64,000 bases of DNA from Meconema thalassinum (lineage: Eukaryota; Arthropoda; Insecta; Orthoptera; Tettigoniidae). The stretch covers positions 369,755,387 to 369,819,386 of the forward strand of contig OX336388.2 of assembly GCA_946902985.2 (NCBI GenBank). Reading direction: 5' to 3'. Made by a program: the position numbers and the translations under genes. Within the stretch, counting starts at the first letter, position 1. The number at the start of each line of letters is the position of its first letter. The notes beneath the pieces are model-generated. The model was not told the DNA's origin. It made no database searches and saw only the letters and a program-made list of their open reading frames with translations. Below, one piece after another: positions 12,627-24,599 of this stretch.

Positions 12627-13366
12627 CACAATAAACCCATAACCATTGTGATTGTTCATTATCATTTAACTAATTCCATTGCGGTAGATTTGTTATGAAG
12701 GATGGTTACCCAGAGAGACTATCGATGCCACCCAACCTCTTTCCAAAAACAATGCCTGTTCATGCGGCCAAAGGTCAAAACAGAACTTCAAACCACACAA
12801 ACTCCCCATTAGGGTATTGAAGGATACAGCAGTCTCACAGCCAATGGGGATCCAGTTACGGGATCATAACCTCCTCACTAACATGGCGCCGTATAGCAAC
12901 ATACCAAGACTACTGTATGGCACACACACACACATGATATCTGTTAATAAACTAGACACTTACTGATTCTCAAAACACTTACTGTTCCTTTGTTGGAAAG
13001 TTACCTCACAAAAAATACTTATGACTCGCTTTCTTATAGGGGCTGTTCCACCCCTTAAAGCAATAATAACTAACTAAACTCGCTTTGTTGATGCTTGCAG
13101 ATGGCGATGTAGTTCACTGAAATATCGAATCTGACAGGCACATAGGCCATCTGTTTTTTGTAGACCAATAAAATATTCCAAATGACACGAGAACATATCG
13201 ACTGGTTTGAAGCTCTTTTGACCATTGGCCGCAAGAACAGGCATTGTCTTTAGAAAGAGGTTGGACGGCATCGATAGTCTCTCAGGATAAACATCGTTCA
13301 TAACAGATCTACCGCAATGGAATTAGTTTAAAAATAATGCTCAATCACTATGGTTATGGGCTTATT
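12627..13366. repeat. Long inverted repeat (fold-back element)
   Basis: A left arm of about 175 bp (to ~12800) is matched in inverted orientation by a right arm (~13204-13366). The outer ends read 'aataaacccataaccattgt' and, reversed, 'aataagcccataaccatagt'. Both arms share 'attccattgcggtaga', 'gagactatcgatgcc' and 'acaatgcctgttc' with a modest number of differences. The arms can be read as related peptides starting MKDGYPERLSMP (+) and MNDVYPERLSMP (-), so each may derive from one coding segment, which I do not recognise. The spacer is about 400 bp. The structure fits a MITE or an inverted duplication. Confidence 0.75.
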
Positions 13367-15620
13367 GTTAAACGCAGGGTTTGTTGCGTTCGTTTCATGG
13401 CCCACTGAGATAACACTAATACAGTGATCAAATAGCCATCTTATTAGCTATTTGGAACGATTATCTAGACTCTAAGGTAGGGATGGCCATCCCTAGGCCC
13501 GTGGGCTATACAGGCCTGCTATATAAAAGTTATTGAGTGGAACTGTTTTAGAATTGCCCACGTCGCGTGGAAATGCAAATAAAGCATAACATTCATGGCT
13601 TTGACGAACTATGCTTGCAGCCATCTTAACTAACACTAAGGCTGAGGTCAAGCTTGCGCCTTTGCAGCACGTCACAGTCGCTCTGTTTGGGGTTTTCCCA
13701 ATGGCAACATTTCTCACTGGAGCTGCAGGCGTTCCTCTAAGGAAAAAAATAAACGTTTGTGTCTAACGCTGGATACACAAACGCTTGTACAGTGTAATAC
13801 AGACGACTCTTGAATCTTGAATATAAAGAGTTAAGAGGTCTAAGTACTTATACTTAGAGTGTAATTCAAATGAGTTTAATCCATTCAAGTTATGATAGAA
13901 GACAATATTTTGAGAAAATTACCATATTTGTTTAATGTTGACCGATAGCATGTAATAATGTCTCTAGCTATCCACCTGGTAGTGCAAGGTTCAAACCTCC
14001 CCTTTGAAAATAATGTATGATAAATTTGCTAGTCATTTGCATACAGTTTTGATATTATAGGTCCCAGTACTGACCTGGGTGAGGATTTACCTCAGACTTT
14101 TCTACAACCGTTCCAGGAAATTGCCTGGATGGTGTTTATCCCAATACAATACTCTGTTACAATTATACTGTCATCATCATCATCATCATTTATTGTACAT
14201 ATCAGGCCATTAAGGCCCATGACAGAAAACAAAGAAACATAACAAACACTTCAAATACGGTATACATTATTACAAACCAAGCAATCCCTTAATCAATCCA
14301 TTATCGGCAGCCATATTTGATCCGTCCGATATTTTATTTTGCCTTTTCCTTTGATCTTGTAATTTAAGACTAGTAGGTTATCAGCCTTCCGAGCCCGAGC
14401 TCAGTGATGGAGCTGCCAGCTAAGGTGCTGAGCCACCCGGTTTGTTATCAAAGTGACCTTCTTCTAGGCTCATAGAGTCTCACCTACCCTTACCCATACC
14501 TAATGGTCCGGGTATATATATTTAAAAAAACGATCATATTCAAAAGGTAGGGATCACCAGCTATTACAAGGGGAAGAATGTGTACATAACCTAAAATTGT
14601 AAACGTTGATTGACAGCTATAAAGATCTGTCACCTCATACAAACGTGCGGGTTGTCTTGGGCATGATATAGAAGGCGGTGGAGGCCCGTGTGCTCTTCCT
14701 CAATGAATACAAAGAACTACGAAATATCAAATCAACGCAAGATAAAGAAACATGTCTTCAATTTAGGACACACAAACATACTGAATGGTGCATTTGAGTG
14801 ATCTAGCATAATGAGAGCACAGATTCATGAGATAACAGGAACTGACACTGGTAATACAATTAAAAAGCTCTGTAAACACACGATGATCCCCTAAAACAAC
14901 AAAATAAAACATCAAATGACAAATCCGTGACAGCACCACATTCCAAGATCTTATCATACTATATTATACTTATTATACTATACAGTAATAACTCAGGCTA
15001 TCAGACAAATACTGTATACACAAATAAACTGGGATAAAATTAATCTACACATTTTTACACTATCTAGAGGCCAGGGAATACTCTAATGACAGTTAAATGT
15101 AGTTTGTTGTGCGTGTCTTTCACGGTTTGCAACATCAAACATTAGGCGTTTCTTGGAATAAGCCGCATGGCGCAAATGCTGAAGAAAATCATACGCACTT
15201 ACCTTCCTTCCTTCCACTCCGTACAGGAATGGCACTGTGATCTGCTTAACGCCATACAAATTTCTGGAATAGGGCGATAAATAATATTATGTGGCTTTCG
15301 GAGAGGTTTGATGCATATATTTCAAGTTGACGCCTGAGGATGACCTGAGCATCGTGATGAGGATGAAATAAATGTTGAAGACGTATTTAATATCCCTTCC
15401 CGGAGTCAGAGAATGTAAGAATACCAAGTTTTTATATAGCCTATTGGGCCTGTTGTACCATCTCTTGATGAATGCAGTACATTTGCATTTGTCTGTTGGC
15501 ACAGGCTAGAGAAAAATGTGGCTTTTCACCGATGTCTCAGTCTCACTCATGGCTGTGATTGTATGGAAGCTACTGAGGTATGGGTGGTGCTTAGTAATGA
15601 CTAAGGTTCGGATGTTAAGG
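13367..15620. other. No recognised gene; short (TCA)n run
   Basis: Holds a (TCA)n microsatellite near 14172-14190. Around 14090-14150 there is a short 'acaaccgttccaggaaat' piece similar in style to SINE tails. No coding sequence is supported. Confidence 0.4.
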
Positions 15621-16198
15621 AAAAGTCTTTTTTTTTTCTGAACTAATTTCACCCGAAATCTGAAAAATAAGCTTGAATGACGGGTCCCTGACCACGTTTA
15701 AAGCAATTTGATATTGCTTATAAATGCATATTTCGGGCATTTTTATTGTTTTGGTCATATTTGGTCATATTTTAGTGATATAATGTCATATTTGGTTATA
15801 ATTTCAGCATATTCGTTTAAATTGAGGCGTCGTTAACAAGGTATGTGTTATCTGCGTCGAGTTTCAAACACAGGATTTTCGAATAGTGTAGAAGATATAT
15901 TTTTTCTTTCTTTTCCCGGAACAGGCAGATAATAGGTTTAGAAGACCTGATTCCAAGAAGGCGCTCCTCTACGGACGTCTTTTAGCACATCTTTCTGGAA
16001 AAGTTAAATTGCGACGCTGTACGCATGAGGTCACGACGATAGTGTGCTTCCGCCTTTCAATAGGATGCCACTCAGTAGATATATTTAGCTCAGAAGCAAT
16101 TAGCAAACAAGGAAGTGCCATGTTATATTTCGCCCAGTTCTTCCTTGCTGGGCCGAGAGAAAGCTCCCTTGCTCTTTCACTACCAACGGATTTCAACA

Positions 16199-16484
16199 GA
16201 AAAAAATCCACAGCCTGCTTCCAGTCTCCGACCGGGTCAGGAATTGAATGAATGAAGCCCCCATCTAGCGGCGAGGATATGACCTGTGCCGGCTGCCGAG
16301 GCCTGACGCACTCCTCTGGGGCAATGATTAAATGAATGACAGATGAAATGAAATGATAGTGGAGAGTGTTTCTGGAATGAAATTTTGACAGGAAAAACCG
16401 GAGTACCCGGAGAAAAACCTGTCTGCCTCCGCTTTGTCCAGCACAGATCTCACATGGAGTGACCGGGATTTGAACCATTGGTCA
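16199..16484 (-). mobile_element. SINE H copy, head truncated
   Basis: It matches the SINE H copies at 18.1 and 62.4 kb from 'atccacagcctgcttccagt' to 'gaccgggatttgaacca'. Read on the minus strand this gives the B box GGTTCAAATCCC. The A-box part of the tRNA-like head is absent; the sequence changes to non-SINE DNA right after the B box. A 169-codon open frame across this region is not a gene. Confidence 0.8.
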
Positions 16485-16512
16485 CAATTGTAGTACTGCA
16501 GTGAACCCCATC

Positions 16513-16608
16513 ATGCCGAAAGTGAAGTGTAGTGAAGCTGTAAAGTTCAGAAGGTATGTGAAAGAGTTCGGTGAAGGGACTTCAGTACTGACGGAACAAT
16601 TCTTTTAA
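16513..16608 (+). pseudogene. CGGBP1-like N-terminal fragment (hAT-derived)
   Basis: A 31-codon frame starts MPKVKCSEAVKFRRYVKEFG and stops soon after. From family knowledge, insect CGGBP1-like proteins derived from hAT transposases begin with MPK and a basic stretch followed by a YVKEFG-like motif, before a BED-type zinc finger. Here the zinc finger is not seen. I infer a decayed copy or a transposon-borne relative. The match rests on about 20 residues. Confidence 0.35.
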
Positions 16609-16829
16609 ATGTGTCTGGTGTATTATCGCTGATCACGTTTTGGTACTTAAGACGTTTACTGTATGTTAGAGATACTCTACCTATCCCAAAAATTCATGTC
16701 ATATTTCAAAGTTTTTAAAGTCATATTTTGTAGTTTTTAGGTCATATTTAGCTAGTTTTTAGGGCATATTTGCTTGCATATTTTGTACTTGGTTAGGTCT
16801 TAAACTTGCGAACCCTGGTAATGACATTC

Positions 16830-17035
16830 AGGACACACACAGTCAGTGTCTGTGGATGCTGTGAAAGGTTCTACTCATAGGGTTAGTACTGCTGTTCTGA
16901 CTCAGTGAGGAAAGCAATGGCCAACTACCTCACTCCTCATCTTGCCTAGTACGCCTCAATATAGCGCTGCCTTTGGCGGTGCATTTTGAGGATCCAGCCA
17001 GCCTTCGGGCTGACAACCTAACAGATATAGACTTA
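16830..17035 (+). repeat. SINE-like repeat tail
   Basis: The segment 'ctcagtgaggaaagcaatgg', 'ctacctcactcctcatcttg', 'cctagtacgcctc' and 'ccagccttcgggctgacaac' has the look of a common arthropod SINE body. No tRNA-like head or second copy is present, so the call rests on recognition only. Confidence 0.35.
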
Positions 17036-17640
17036 AATACTTGTGTTGTATTAATAAAAGTTGCATATGTATATTATTAATTCATTCGCCAAACTCATCT
17101 TTGTGGTTGAGAAGTGCGATAATAAAATTAGGATCAAAGAATCACCGCCTTCGTTTGCATGACTTCCCTTAAAGTGTAGCCGTGGCAGGAATTTCATTGT
17201 CCACATATAATTTACTACAGCATCCGCCACCGCCGCCCTCTCGTATACTGGAGCATTCTTTCCTCCGGTCCTGAAAAGAGCTGCAACCGTGTGCGTCTCG
17301 GCTCATTATTCACTTTCGCGTTACAAATCAGAAGGAAAACGATTCCTGGGCCTTGAATTCCATTCCAATTCCGCTCTTATTTTCCATGTTACACTTACAG
17401 AGCATAAGAAATGTTGCGGTATAAATCATGAGATTGGCTATGAATTAAGGTTTTGTACTGCATTCTTCCAGAAGGTACTCTTACACCAGAAATAAATCAT
17501 AAACAGCTCGTTCATAAAAACACACCAAGTATAGAAATATCGTTAAATTCATTGAATCTAAATTGTAATTTATCAGCCAGAGATATTCTACGTTTATGTA
17601 GCGTTTACATTGGCCTGATTTAAAACATAATGAGAAGGAT
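17036..17640. other. No recognised feature
   Basis: No gene-like or repeat structure seen. Confidence 0.4.
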
Positions 17641-17642
17641 AC

Positions 17643-17684
<42 letters not shown>
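17641..17684. repeat. (GTT)n microsatellite
   Basis: About 14 uninterrupted trinucleotide units. Confidence 0.95.
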
Positions 17685-18104
17685 AGTTAATTTGTTTTAG
17701 GAGCTAGATACGTCTTGAAGATCAGCCCAATGTACTTGGGTGTGTCTTGATAACTATGTTTACGTGATCACTGTAATAGTGAGTGTAACTGTAGTTAGAT
17801 TTAGCAATAAGGTATGTGCAACTCCCCATCGCGGTCATAGTGAGCAATGTAATGTGCAAGACTACGCCACTGTGTGAGAAAGTTACTTGAACCCTACTTA
17901 GGAACTAATAACATTAATGAGAATGACATGCTTTAAAACAGAATAAAAAGTTGTTTTTTTGTTTTTATTTATTTTTATTTAAAATTTAAATTTTTAATTT
18001 TGAAATTTAATTATGTAATTTATTTAATTGTAAATGTATCAATTTTAAGATGTATAACAATAGTATTTTTATTTTTGTATTTGTGTAGGCTAGTTTAAAT
18101 ACTT

Positions 18105-18437
18105 GAAAAAAAATCCACAGCCTGCTTCCAGTCTCCGACCGGGTCAGGAATGTAATGAATGAAGCCCCCATCTAGCGGCGAGGATATGAACTGTGCCGGC
18201 TGCCGAGGCCTGACGCACTCCTCTGGGGCAATGATTAAATGAATGACAGATGAAATGAAATGATAGTGGAGAGTGTTGCTGGAATGAAATTTTGACAGGG
18301 AAAACCGGAGTACCCGGAGAAAAACCTGTCTGTCTCCGTTTTGTCCAACACAGATCTCACATGGAGTGACCGGGATTTGAACCACGGACCCAGCGGTGAG
18401 AGGCCGGCGTGCTGCCGCCTAAGTCACGGAGGCTTAC
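18105..18437 (-). mobile_element. SINE H, full length with 13 bp TSD
   Basis: The tRNA-like head is on the minus strand: A-box-like TGGCTCAGGCGG region (mutated here) and B box GGTTCAAATCCC, followed by a body with 'cctccactatcatttcattt'-type sequence and an end reading 'ctgtggatttttttt'. Both sides carry 'agtttaaatactt' (18092-18104 and 18438-18450), a direct target-site duplication. This shows LINE-machinery retroposition and fixes the boundaries. Confidence 0.93.
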
Positions 18438-18475
18438 AGTTTAAATACTTAAGAATTCTTAATTCTCGAAATTTC

Positions 18476-18760
18476 GAATATGATTATTTATTTATTTTGC
18501 TTTTTGGGTTTTGTGTTTGTTTTTTATGTTTTGTGTTTCGTTATCTGAGTTTTGTGTTTCCGTTTTTAGTGTTTTTGTTGTTGTTATTTGTGCGTTTTTT
18601 TCATTTTGTGTTTTGTCTTTTTTGTTTTTGTGTTTTGTTTGTTTTTGTTTTTGAATTGTTGGTTTTCTTTTTGTTTTTGTTATTTGTGTTGTGTGTTTTG
18701 TGTTCTTTGTTTCTGTTTTTGTGATTTGTGTTTCGTATATTTTGTTTTTATCATTTTAAA
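18476..18760 (+). repeat. T/G low-complexity tract
   Basis: Irregular 'ttttgtgtttg' units without fixed period. It yields spurious Phe/Val/Cys-rich open frames. A shorter similar stretch lies at 19470-19550. Confidence 0.85.
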
Positions 18761-19989
18761 TGATCTTGTCGACTTCGTCGTTACGCTGGGGTCTGGCGTT
18801 ACGTTACGGTGACGGGACGAAATGTACCCAGATGCACTGAGGTGTGTGACGTCAAAGTACCGCTTGGTGCATGTGTTCCCTGACAATCTCTACTTCGTTA
18901 GTATAAGACAAAAATCCCCGATTCTTGGATGTCACGGGTAATCTCGAGAACCACTGGATGGATTTTGATGCGGTTTTCACCATTCTGTAAAGCATATCTC
19001 GAGGAAAGATTCAGTAGAAAATAATTTATGTATGATGAAAGGAAGCCAAGCAGTAACGATTTCAGTGAAAAAGTAGAAAACAAACTTGGCGTCCGTGCGC
19101 TTCTTAAGCTTACGCCGGGCTAACCGTTAAAAATATCAATATACTATGAGCATAAGAATTGGTCAGCATGAAAAGTTCTACAAAAAACGTCCGCGAGAAC
19201 ATATCTCTATCTTCAATACATCGCCCACTATAAGTGTTTTTAGACTGGATGGAAGGGGCACGTCCCCGTGCGCTCTGGTGAGCGTGACGGCATCCCACGC
19301 GCTTGACCTTGCTTTGCACTTGCCGTTCGCGAGTAATTTGAAACAAGGTAAAGTATTATAAAGGAAGATAAGTATTATACAGATAATTTTCTAACATGTC
19401 AAGAGTCATTGGCTTCGAGCGAAGCGAGAAGCCTCCAGCCTTTCTAGCATTTCCAGCATTTGTAGCATTTGTTTTTGTTATTTGTGTTTTGTATTTTTGT
19501 TTTATTTTTGTGTTTTGGGTTTTGTTAGTTTGGTTGGTTGGTTTTGGAACTAGGGACATTTTGGGCATCAACCTCCAGTACTTGGCAGCATTCTTCAGTT
19601 GTCCTGTAACTTGTGTTTCTACTGTAGTATGTTATGTGGTGATATAAATATCACCCTTTTGCGTAGCTTACTTAACACTGCATATTAAAGCATAATAATT
19701 AATAATAATTATTATTAATAATAAATCATTTTAATAATAATAAAGCATAATAATGTCAGTTGATGGACAGTAAGAGGACAAAAATACAAATAATCACGTT
19801 CCACTCTTCAGCAGTCAACAGAATTTCCAAATAACAAAAGTGTTTTCTGCCCAATGAAAAAAGTTGTATGTCCTATACCGAGTCCTATTATTATTATTAA
19901 TTAGTGTATGATGTCATAGGCTACAGACAATCAAAAGAAATATCATATAAGTATTACAAATTATACTCAATTTCAATATTTTTAAGTTT
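18761..19989. other. No recognised gene
   Basis: Contains a second T/G tract (19470-19550) and an AAT/ATT-rich near-palindromic stretch at about 19695-19750. I see no supported coding region. Confidence 0.4.
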
Positions 19990-20340
19990 TCCAATCACAC
20001 TACTGCTTCGGGGCTGGCTTCATTTAGCTCTTCTAGAGAGTCAGAGAAAGCATGAAGTGGACAGTCTTCCACAACATGCTGGTTTGTTTGAGCGCAGTGA
20101 GAAGAATCTCGCCATCCCCATTTGTGAAGAGCACTGGCAGTTCTTCCTGTCCCACAACGTATACGTGGCATCATGTGGCGCGAGGTAGGTTGAAACCCGC
20201 CAGTTTTAGAGTTCGGTTGTCAAATCGTAGGAAGCTTCGTTGGGGTGACTATGTCCATTCTGCTTTCCACGTAGCCATAGGATCGAATACACCGGATGCT
20301 AGATTTAAAGCGGCTCTCCATGCAGGCTGACGAGACTTAA
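19990..20340 (-). pseudogene. LINE C-terminal relic (HKWG...HVVEDCP zinc motif)
   Basis: On the minus strand, in shifting frames, I read GFNLPRATW, then TGRTASALHKWG, then NQHVVEDCPLHAF. From family knowledge this order (LPR.TW, RTG.GR..LHKWG, a Cys/His cluster and a [QH]H[IV]VEDCP motif) is the C-terminal zinc-binding end of many arthropod non-LTR retrotransposon polymerases. The first cysteines of the cluster are lost or mutated, and at least one frameshift and a stop after LPRATW are present. No RT domain remains. This is a dead 5'-truncated fragment; the clade is not assigned. Confidence 0.6.
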
Positions 20341-21327
20341 GTCGGAGTTTGGCACACTGCTGGATAACATTGTGACATTATTCAGCATTCTAGACCGTAA
20401 TCGAACAAGAGCTTTCTGTCTTCTTAGATGAGGTGGTGTGATATTGCTTAATAACGGGAGCTATTGGATAGGGGTAGGCAGTAGTGTGCCGGATACTATT
20501 CGCATGGTTTGTCGAAGTTGAACGTCCACCAAGGAAGTATAGAAACTGTCCTAATGTTACGTAACTTCTCCATCTGTTTATTACATTGATTCCTACGTGA
20601 AACAGTAGCAAAATGTTTCAAGATTTCGGATTCGATTTCAGTACGAAATTTTATAGGACGGCTAAAATCAATTACATTTAAATCCATAGGCCTACGACAT
20701 CGGTTCGCTGAAGATTTCACATAACTTGGTGACATCTAACCAAATCGTGCTGAATGGATCCGGTTTCACACGTTCCAACTAAAGTTGTGACCTGCATTAG
20801 TATTTATTATTTCCAAACAATGATTGAGCGATCCGATATTCGATATACAGTCAATGATGTCAGCATAACGGTATATATAATTAGTTAAAATTACATTTTT
20901 GAGCAAAATTATCGCGTTTTTGATTCAAAGTACCATACGCAAGCATGAAATCTCTACTTTCAGGAAAAATAAGAACTACACGCTGTGACGGCTAGAAATA
21001 CATTTAAAGATGGTTGGAAACGAGGTCGGAAAAGGGGGAATTGGTATCGTACCAGGAACTTTCAAATCTTTTAAAAGAAGCTTTTCAGTAATCTATTAAT
21101 AAATTACTTAGTCAACGTCGAAAATTGGATTCTACCGTAGTGTTTCAACTTTCAAATCTTGCCTTCTCAGTTTTAAGGAACGTTTCTATCAAACCTTAGG
21201 AATGTTTGGAGATCGTCTCCTGAAAAAGTTTATTTTCACACAGCGTTTACATGATAACTGAAATACTATTCAATATATCTCAATGAAATGTTGCATGATT
21301 GTGTATTGTACAGCTAATGTGAACAAT
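20341..21327. other. No recognised gene; contains a short duplicated segment
   Basis: About 20750-20850 resembles 23020-23125: shared 'ggtttcacacgttcc'-like start and 'acaatgattgagcgatccga' against 'acaatgattatgagatccga', then 'tattcgata'. Both probably belong to one unclassified interspersed repeat. The rest is featureless. Confidence 0.45.
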
Positions 21328-21340
21328 ATAGGCCTGCACC

Positions 21341-21830
21341 TTGGTTGCATGCTGAGCTCCTATGCCCAAGGTCGCGGGTTCAAACCCGGTCAAAGTCGTC
21401 GGATTTTTTTAGAGCGTTAAAAATCCCTTCTTTCGGAGGGGAAGTAAAGCCGGCGGTCCCATGTCATAGATTTATGGCATGTAAAAGAACCTTCCACTTA
21501 CTACACTTGTGTGTAGCCAAAACGTGTAGGTTAAAATTGATAACGCTCTATTAGTTCCAACCTTCGCCTCCAGGTGCTGAATGCGATGCCATCTACCCTA
21601 GTAGCTAAGTCGGCAATCGAAGTATCGTGGACGGTAGCATTTGGCAGCAAAAGTAGGAACTACTTGAAATTATTGTCTGCAGTCCTTACTTGAATTTAAA
21701 AAAAGATAACACACACTAATACAGTCATCACAATTAACACCGGTTATCAGACACATTCTTCACACACCCAAAGTACACGGGGCTACATGACCGCGTTTTC
21801 GCAGCCCCTAAACTAAGGAACCAACCAACA
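21341..21830 (+). mobile_element. SINE D1 with 13 bp TSD
   Basis: The head has the B box GGTTCAAACCC and most of a tRNA-like 3' half; the first ~15 bp of the head are missing. The body runs through 'gccggcggtcccatgtcat' to an (aacc)n end. The target duplication 'ataggcctgcacc' is at 21328-21340 and 21831-21843. Its 3' body ('ctgcagtccttac' to 'cgcagcccctaaact') differs from subfamily D2. Confidence 0.9.
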
Positions 21831-21843
21831 ATAGGCCTGCACC

Positions 21844-22389
21844 AACATATTTTGTGTATGAAGCATACTTCCTATTTAAGGGAATATTTTTTACCCAACA
21901 ATAGTCAAATATATACATTTAGAGTAAGAATATGATAGAATTATTCCCTAATTATATGTATCGTTTCCAGGATATGTTTGCAGTGCATTAATACCATACG
22001 GGATGCGAGCAGAGAAATATCGACCTTCCTGACAACACGCGTTAGTTGGGCTGCATATAACATTATAATTAGGGGCAGCTGATTCTCCTGGTATATTCCA
22101 GGATGTTGAAGCCAAACTATCTTCATCATCATCATCATCAATCTAACCACGTAGGGTAATCATGCTCGTTAAATCGTGCACCATGGCCACGTAGTTGTGT
22201 GGCAGACGATCAGCTGATGACTCCAACACCCTGAAAAGAGAAACGACAACAGGTTGATGATGATGATGATGATAATTGTAGTTTTAAAGGGCCTAATATC
22301 TAGGTTATCGGCCCCTAATGGTTTGGGTGATCGTGAAGATGATAGTGAAATGTGAACTAAAACGAACTACTAACTTATATACTAGAAGA
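21844..22389. other. No recognised gene; two trinucleotide runs
   Basis: (TCA)n near 22125-22140 and (GAT)n near 22255-22275. Nothing else is clear. Confidence 0.4.
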
Positions 22390-23010
22390 AGGAATGGAAA
22401 ACGAAAGGATAATAAGGCAAATAAAGGACAGGAGGAAAAGAAATGCCCTCAACCCGTGAAGAATGGGGATTGAGGGATTTGGAAGGAAGGAGAGCCATGA
22501 GAGGCAGATAGGAAAGTGAAAGAGGAGAAGGTCCCCCCAGAGGTAATGGAAAAAAGGGGGGAAACCGGGCCCAGCTCAGGAATCCCTCGGGTTCGCCAAC
22601 TCCCGAACCCACCAGCCGTGAGCCCCTGAGGGTGTAGCAATATCCTGGGCGCATCAGAAGTGGTGGGGCTACATACACCCTGCCTCCTTGAGGATCTCGA
22701 GCAGAAGGCAGGTGATGACATGAAAAGAAAAAGAAGGCTGGCCCCTCGCAGAAGGAGGGTATCAGAAAAGATGATACAAGGGCCAATTAAGGAGGGAAAG
22801 GACGAGACTCCCAAGGCCTCGGATACGCTAATACCGTCGGGGTCGGAAGAGAACAAGAGTTGACCAAGTGAGGTCGACAGGAAAGAAGACGGAGAGGAGC
22901 CCGGCACCAGTAAGTGGAAGCAATGCCAGACGCAGCTGGGGCCCCGTGGTCGTCAAACCACGTCCCACTAGATGTGAGCCCCTGGGGGGAGACAGCAGAT
23001 TAGAATTCCC
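22390..23010 (+). repeat. Purine-rich, GC-richer block of unknown class
   Basis: Composition differs sharply from its surroundings (runs such as 'gaaagaggagaaggtccccc'). It contains 'gagcccctgagggtgtagca' and later 'gagcccctggggggagacag', two related pieces. Overlapping Ser/Pro/Leu-rich frames on the minus strand are long because stops are rare in this composition; I do not regard them as genes. It could be a transposon end, a processed transcript copy or a regulatory island. Confidence 0.35.
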
Positions 23011-23572
23011 CTGAATCCATATGTAATTTCACCAGTTTCACATGTTCCGACCAAACCTTTAACCTTCAGTAAGTATTCATTGTTAACAGACAATGATTAT
23101 GAGATCCGATATTCGATAACGTGCCAAAAATGTAATAATAATTGACATTCATATTACCATGAGTGGAGCGCAGAAGCGGAACTTTCGTCTTGTTCACTGG
23201 GGCTACAAGTGAGGTACAAAGGATACATGAAACCGATTGACAGTGCCATAGGTTATCCATCGTTGTAAACCTCACACACATAAACCAGGCCGTGTCAGGA
23301 TAAATCTAACACCACTCTGTTTGCACGTTATAACAGTTTCAACAATAACCAGAATGAAAAAGAGTCCTGGGTCAACATACATGTGTTCGCACCCCACAAC
23401 ATGCAGTGTTATCGGATCAACACATACCGCATACTATTACACTGCTACCGCGTTCCAGTGGATTATACACGCTATTCTTGTTGTTGATTCATTTACGGGC
23501 TTGTGTAGCGGCTGGTGGGTGTGTTTGTGTGTGTGTGGTATCTGTCTGATAACCTGTGTCATTGTAATGGCT
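23011..23572. other. No recognised gene
   Basis: The first ~115 bp are the partner of the duplicated segment at 20750. The rest shows nothing. Confidence 0.4.
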
Positions 23573-23585
23573 GTACCTGTGTGTG

Positions 23586-24104
23586 GTTGGATGGTTCCTC
23601 AGTTTAGGGGCTGCGACAACGCGGTCATGTAGCCCCGTGTACTTCGGGCGTGTGTAGAATCTGTCTGATAACCGGTGTTAATTGTGATGGCTGTATTAAT
23701 GTGTGTATCTGTTTTTAATTTAAGTACAGACTGCAACTTAGAATTTTTCAAATAGTTCCTACGTTTGCCACCAAATGCCACCGTCAACGACTACTAGGCT
23801 TAGTTCAGAACTTAGCTACTAGACGCCACCGCAGTCGGCTCTTGGCAACGAACGTAGAAACCTAAGAGCGTTGTTTGCATTCTCAACCTATCCAATTTAG
23901 CTCCACACAGGTGTAATTAGTGGAAGGTTCTTTAACATGCCATAAATCTATGTCATGGGACCGCCGGCTTTACTTCCCCTCCGAAGGAAGGCATACTGAG
24001 GGATTTTCAACGCTCTTAAAAAATCCGACGGCTTCGGCCGGGTTTGAACCCGCTATCTTGGGCATAGAAGCTCAGCATGCTACCAACTACGCCACCGAAG
24101 CCGC
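23586..24104 (-). mobile_element. SINE D1, full length with 13 bp TSD
   Basis: On the minus strand it starts GCGGCTTCGGTGGCGTAGTT (A box region) and has the B box GGTTCAAACCC; the body and tail match the 21.3 kb copy. The duplication 'gtacctgtgtgtg' is at 23573-23585 and 24105-24117. This is the most complete D1 copy in the window. Confidence 0.93.
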
Positions 24105-24174
24105 GTACCTGTGTGTGTATTTGTACTTCTGGCTAGGATTGGTTAGAAGGCGACCGTGTCCTTTAAATTAGACA

Positions 24175-24430
24175 CCATCTCGCCATTTGCAAATCGCTCA
24201 TCACGACCGCGATTAGGAGCTCCATCAAGTCGGGTGATCGGACGTTCAAATCCCGATGCTGACAGCGGCTATCTAGAGTGTGGGTTTTCCTCGAGTCTTT
24301 CCACACTCCCTCCAGACAAATACCAGGATAGTACCTTATTTTAAGCCCTTTTTCTATTCCCTATCATCGTTCATTACGCTATGTCCTTCCTTCCAAGGCC
24401 CTCAATATTATTCTTCGAGGAATAAGGTCA
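24175..24430 (+). mobile_element. SINE-like repeat with tRNA-type B box
   Basis: 'gacgttcaaatcccgatgct' contains a B-box-like GTTCAAATCCC, followed by 'gggttttcctcgagtctttc' and a pyrimidine-rich body. No target duplication was identified and there is no second copy here. Confidence 0.4.
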
Positions 24431-24599
24431 TTTCCTTTCCTTGTCCTTTATTTCCCTAATTCTTTTCTTCTTCTTTTTAGTGAATAAGTTAGATGAAAGT
24501 CAGCGCCCCTGAGGTCCGTTTTTTTTCTGGCTCAGACAAGAAATTCTGGTGTGAGGGCTAGAATGAGGGACATTCAGATTCGTGGGGTCTAACTGAGAA

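Larger units (their letters stand above)
15640..16830 (+). repeat. Degenerate element with 'gtcatattt' flanks, split by a SINE
   Basis: Repeated 'ggtcatattt' motifs lie on the left (15750-15800) and on the right (16690-16780) of a unit containing a small coding remnant (16513-16608) and the SINE at 16199. I infer one old element interrupted by the SINE. No terminal inverted repeats or target duplication could be settled by eye. Confidence 0.35.

Noticed and set aside
15969..16478. 169-codon minus-strand frame
   Set aside because: About half of it is the SINE H body; the same frame recurs in other SINE H copies, and the rest has no recognisable domain.
18341..18886. 127- and 74-codon Phe/Val/Cys-rich frames looking like membrane proteins
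   Set aside because: They come from a T/G low-complexity tract that lacks stops by composition.
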